Assembly: GCF_000401215.1 (NCBI RefSeq)
Contig: NZ_ASRV01000017.1
Coordinates: 1 to 39,718 of the forward strand
Direction of reading: 5' to 3'
Length of the DNA: 39,718 nt
Source of the DNA: Clostridium sartagoforme AAU1
GTDB taxonomy: Bacteria; Bacillota; Clostridia; Clostridiales; Clostridiaceae
Shown here: positions 36,470 through 39,718 of the stretch, one piece after another
How positions within the stretch are numbered: the first letter of the stretch is position 1
Layout: each line of letters begins with the position of its first letter
Notes under the pieces: generated by a model
Database searches by the model: none
Told to the model about the DNA's origin: nothing
What the model saw: the letters and a program-made list of their open reading frames with translations, nothing else
Position numbers and translations under genes: made by a program

Positions 36470-37732
36470 TTAAATAACTCTAATTTTCCCAGTTAATAAT
36501 TGCTGCATCAATCCCTTTTTAAGTTCTTTTAACTTTATATTTTTATTTTCATATTCTTCTATTTGAGCATCTATTGATGATAAAACATCTGCTATTTTTT
36601 CTTGTTCTTCTATCGTTGGAACTATTATATTAAACCTTCTTAAATTTCCAACAAGTACATTAGGTTGAGAACTTGAAGTATTATATTTCAATATTTGTTT
36701 TTTCACAAAATCACTTATTAAAAAATAACTTAAATATAAACTATGCATTTGTTTTACTGGAGTAATCTTTGCAATATTTTGATTTATATGATATGCGTTA
36801 TCTCTATCTATTACTGTTGCTTTCCCAATAGTTCCTACACACGGAAATACAATGTCTCCTTTGAATAATTTAGAACGAATTAATCTATTTGAAAGTTCTT
36901 CACTAATTCTCTCAATGTCGTTTAGAATAAGTTTATTTTCACCTATATTAAAACCTTTTAAAGCAATGATCTTACCATTACTTTGTATCTCCCATAAATC
37001 TGAATATTCTGCCCCTGCAAGTCTCGTTATTCTCGAAACTTCCTCTAATAACTTGACTTCCCACTCAACAGGAATCTCTCCAACTTCTGTCTTTTTAAAT
37101 TCTTTATGTCCAATCCCTTTTGTTAAAAGCCTTTGCATTAATCCTTTTTTCAATTCCTTAGTTTTTTCAATAAGTCTATCAGTATCTTCAATTTGATAAG
37201 CAATAGTAGAAAGAATATCTGCTATTTTTTCTTGTTCTTTTAATGGTGGTACACACATCAATAATGATTTTATATTATTTGCATTAATATTAATGTTTGA
37301 ACTTCCTTGAGTTATTGCTTTCAATTGCTTTTGAGAATAATCTGATTCGTAAAAATATCCTACATACTCATTAATTACCTTTGATGTATTAAATCTAAAC
37401 CTTATTAAGTATGAAGCAAAAATTGTTTTTGGATACTCTTTTTTATAAATTCCGTATCTACCAATAGCCCCACTTCTTGCAAACAAGAAATCACCATCTT
37501 TTAATTTATATTGTTCTATGATCTCATTATCTACATCTAACTTAGGCATTTGAGTATATTTTATTTGGGGATTATTTAAATCTGTAATTCTTACTAAATA
37601 AGTACCTTTCTCCTCATATTTATTTTGAGCATAATACCCCTGCTTATGTTCCTTTGTAATTTCATTTATTCTTAGTAGATTCCACTCATTAGGTACCAAA
37701 CCCAACTCTGTCTTTTTATATCCTTCTTTCAC
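36470..37732 (-). CDS. hsdS: Type I restriction enzyme specificity subunit
   Basis: Determines the DNA target. The 420-residue protein has two target recognition domains, each starting with a KKTELGLVPNEW / FKKTEVGEIPVEW segment, and two conserved helical spacers ending in QEKIADILSTI and EEQEKIADVLSSIDAQI with KELKKGLMQRLL / LKELKKGLMQQLL. It starts with a GTG (GAGGTAGG upstream). It lies 103 bases after hsdM. The target sequence cannot be read from the protein alone. Confidence 0.94.
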   Translation of the reverse strand: MKEGYKKTELGLVPNEWNLLRINEITKEHKQGYYAQNKYEEKGTYLVRITDLNNPQIKYTQMPKLDVDNEIIEQYKLKDGDFLFARSGAIGRYGIYKKEYPKTIFASYLIRFRFNTSKVINEYVGYFYESDYSQKQLKAITQGSSNININANNIKSLLMCVPPLKEQEKIADILSTIAYQIEDTDRLIEKTKELKKGLMQRLLTKGIGHKEFKKTEVGEIPVEWEVKLLEEVSRITRLAGAEYSDLWEIQSNGKIIALKGFNIGENKLILNDIERISEELSNRLIRSKLFKGDIVFPCVGTIGKATVIDRDNAYHINQNIAKITPVKQMHSLYLSYFLISDFVKKQILKYNTSSSQPNVLVGNLRRFNIIVPTIEEQEKIADVLSSIDAQIEEYENKNIKLKELKKGLMQQLLTGKIRVI

Positions 37733-37752
37733 CAGTCCTACCTCACTTCCGC

Positions 37753-37800
37753 TTATAATTTAAAATACTAAATTTAAAATTACAGTTGAAACTCTAAAAG
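37753..37800. repeat. fragment of the intergenic repeat
   Basis: AATTTAAAATACTAAATTTA and GTTGAAACT recall the repeat copies at 22286 and 22806, between hsdM and hsdS. Weak evidence. Confidence 0.35.
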
Positions 37801-37835
37801 ATTCCTTTTTTTAACTTTAAATTCTTAATCCTCAA

Positions 37836-39353
37836 TTATAAAATCTCAAACCCCAATTCTTCTAAATACCCATTTAACTTCTCTTCACCCTCAACCATCT
37901 TCATCTTCAATTCTCTTATATCTTGCAATACTTCTTCTATATCAACTTCTTCTTCCTCTTCTGTTGTATCAACATATCTACTTATATTTAAATTAAAATC
38001 ATTTTCTTCTATAGTCTTTAAATCAACTACTTCTGCATATTTTTCTACTGTTTCAAACTTATCAAAAGTTTCAATTATTTTATTTATATCCTCATCTCTT
38101 AACTTATTCTTATTTCCATCTTTAACAAATCCATTAGATGCATCTATAAATAGTATTTTTACTTTTCTCTCTTCACTCTTATCTTTATTTATAATAAGTA
38201 ACGCTGCTGGTATACCCGTTCCATAGAATATGTTCTGTGGTAATCCTATAACTGCTTCTATTAAATCATCCTTTAACATTCCTTCTCTTATCTTACCTTC
38301 TGATGAACCTCTAAATAAAACTCCATGAGGTACTACAGTACCCATTCTACCCTTTGAGTTTAATGATGCTATCATATGCTCTACAAAGGCTAAATCCCCA
38401 TAAGATTTTGGTGGCAAACCATATATAAATCTATTATATCCATCACTCTTTGCTTCATCTAATCCCCAGTTCTTTAATGAAAATGGAGGATTTGCAAGTA
38501 CCACATCAAAAGTCTTTAAAATACCACCATTCGTATGCTTAGGCTCTCTTATAGTATCACCCTTCTTTATATCTGCTCCTGTAGCATCATGAAACAACAT
38601 ATTCATCTTACATATTGCCCATGTAGAAAGGTTTATTTCTTGCCCATTTAAAGATACATTCTTAGAATTTCCACCATGCTCCTCTATATAATATGTAGAG
38701 TTAATAAGCATACCTCCTGAACCTGTAGTTGGATCATATATTGACTCACCTTCCTTAGGCTTTACTATTCCAACTAATGTTTTAACTACTTGCTCTGGAG
38801 TATAGAATTCTCCTCCTTTAGTACCGCCTTGGTCAGCAAATTGTTTTATTAAATATTCATATGCATTTCCTAATATATCTTTGTTTTCTAAGTTTTCATT
38901 TGCAAGTGATATACCACTAAATAAAATTAATAATTGTGATAACTTCTTATCTGGTACTCTTTCTTTGTCATTATAATTTGCAGTAGTAAGTACCCCTATT
39001 AATTCACTATTCTTTGGCTCATCTTCTATTGCTTTAAAAGCCTTATCTAATTCTGGTCCTATATTTAAAGTTAAATCCTTTAATCTACTCCATCTTGCTC
39101 TTTCAGGTACAAAGAAATTCTCATAAATACTTGAATCTTCTATAAGTGTATTTATTTCATTATCACCTAGTCCCATTGATTTAAACTCTTCCTTCTTTTG
39201 TTGTTGCTCTATTTCAAATTGATCATTCATTCTCTTTAAGAATAATAATCCAAATATATAATCCATATATTGTGCGGCATTTAATTCACCTCTTAAAATA
39301 TCTGCTGCATCCCATAAAGTTTTCTCTAATTTTTGCAATGTTAATTTTTCCAT
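37836..39353 (-). CDS. hsdM: Type I restriction-modification DNA methyltransferase
   Basis: N6-adenine methyltransferase subunit. The 505-residue protein has an N-terminal HsdM helical domain (1-140), the AdoMet-binding motif DPTTGSGGMLI (207 onward), and catalytic NPPF at 288-291 (VVLANPPFSLKNW). It is the first gene of the locus, followed by hsdS. A related hsdM remnant lies at 17633-18000 next to the Argonaute gene. Confidence 0.95.
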   Translation of the reverse strand: MEKLTLQKLEKTLWDAADILRGELNAAQYMDYIFGLLFLKRMNDQFEIEQQQKKEEFKSMGLGDNEINTLIEDSSIYENFFVPERARWSRLKDLTLNIGPELDKAFKAIEDEPKNSELIGVLTTANYNDKERVPDKKLSQLLILFSGISLANENLENKDILGNAYEYLIKQFADQGGTKGGEFYTPEQVVKTLVGIVKPKEGESIYDPTTGSGGMLINSTYYIEEHGGNSKNVSLNGQEINLSTWAICKMNMLFHDATGADIKKGDTIREPKHTNGGILKTFDVVLANPPFSLKNWGLDEAKSDGYNRFIYGLPPKSYGDLAFVEHMIASLNSKGRMGTVVPHGVLFRGSSEGKIREGMLKDDLIEAVIGLPQNIFYGTGIPAALLIINKDKSEERKVKILFIDASNGFVKDGNKNKLRDEDINKIIETFDKFETVEKYAEVVDLKTIEENDFNLNISRYVDTTEEEEEVDIEEVLQDIRELKMKMVEGEEKLNGYLEELGFEIL

Positions 39354-39457
39354 GTTTTCACCTCTTATATTATTTTATCCATAATACTATTGTAACAAAT
39401 ATCTCCTTGTTTATATAACATATATTGAAATTATGTAACATTATTATTTGTATTTAT

Positions 39458-39635
39458 TTAAAACAAAAAGTTATACCTATTTCCATAAGTATAACCTTCT
39501 ATTAAATATATATTTTTTATATTTTCTCTCCTTACTTCATCTACTTCACAACTTCCAAGATTCACTTTAGTTATATGACCTAATTCAAATATTTTTTTGT
39601 TGTACGGAAGTTCATCTTGGAAGTATAATAATCAC
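39458..39635 (-). pseudogene. broken small ORF of unknown function
   Basis: A frame open from 39629 to 39458 encodes about 56 residues ending in DELPYNKKIFELGHITKVNL, then EGYTYGNRYNFLF. It lacks a start. A GTG at 39635 with an AAGGAG site stands in a different frame; removing one base near CCAAGATG joins them to give MIIILPDELPYNKKIF. Probably one frameshift. No family recognised; it ends about 105 bases upstream of hsdM. Confidence 0.45.
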
Positions 39636-39718
39636 TTTTTTGCTCCTTGTCAAATTATTAGAGCATTTTTTTTAATTTTCTGCAATATTTTTTTATTTAT
39701 GTTGTTATCTATTGATAT
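39636..39718. other. end of window, no feature seen
   Basis: Contains the AAGGAG site of the small broken ORF and A/T-rich sequence that is too short to interpret. Confidence 0.3.

Overview
The window reads as a chromosome segment of a low-GC butyrate-forming Clostridium (sensu stricto). The evidence is very AT-rich DNA, strong AGGAGG-type ribosome binding sites, a complete crt-bcd-etfB-etfA-hbd operon preceded by rex, and an ArsR-controlled heavy-metal P-type ATPase. I cannot assign a species. Almost every gene lies on the minus strand, so transcription mostly runs from high to low coordinates.

Layout. 1-7000 is core metabolism: an 8-oxoguanine DNA glycosylase, the butyryl-CoA synthesis operon, and the redox sensor rex, with a Rex-type operator in front of crt. 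7100-10000 is a metal-efflux operon (arsR-type repressor plus a His-rich Zn/Cd/Pb ATPase) with a clear promoter and operator. 10000-15200 holds a phospholipase C-like protein, an AI-2E family exporter, a bacterial PH-domain protein, a zinc-ribbon protein, and an ECF sigma factor with its DUF4179 anti-sigma factor. 15450-26800 is an accessory island. It contains a long prokaryotic Argonaute with an intact DEDD catalytic tetrad, the wreck of an hsdM gene directly upstream of it, two copies (one intact, one decayed) of an AlbA_2/HATPase regulator, each followed by a manC remnant, a four-helix-bundle gene bracketed by repeats, and two large serine recombinases, each preceded by a tiny ORF. 27200-30150 holds orphan genes: a membrane protein, an NTF2-like fold, and a divergent pair of unknown proteins, one possibly resembling DUF5677. 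30175-39353 is a type I restriction-modification locus, hsdM-hsdS-[RES protein]-[SEC-C/HNH-like protein]-hsdR-[YgjP metalloprotease]. Beyond it is a broken small ORF.

How the genes fit together. Rex senses NADH/NAD+ and should repress crt-hbd when NADH is low. The metal operon is a self-repressed detoxification unit. The right half is a defence-rich region: Argonaute, remnants of one type I methylase, and a second complete type I system with two extra genes inside it. The serine recombinases suggest integration or rearrangement there.

Caution. At least five genes are broken by exactly one base in a poly-A run: the AI-2E exporter, the ECF sigma factor, the YgjP protein, and the RES protein twice; the NTF2-like gene is a probable further case. 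These look more like homopolymer sequencing errors than evolution. By contrast, the hsdM, manC and second AlbA/HATPase remnants carry several lesions each and are genuine decay.
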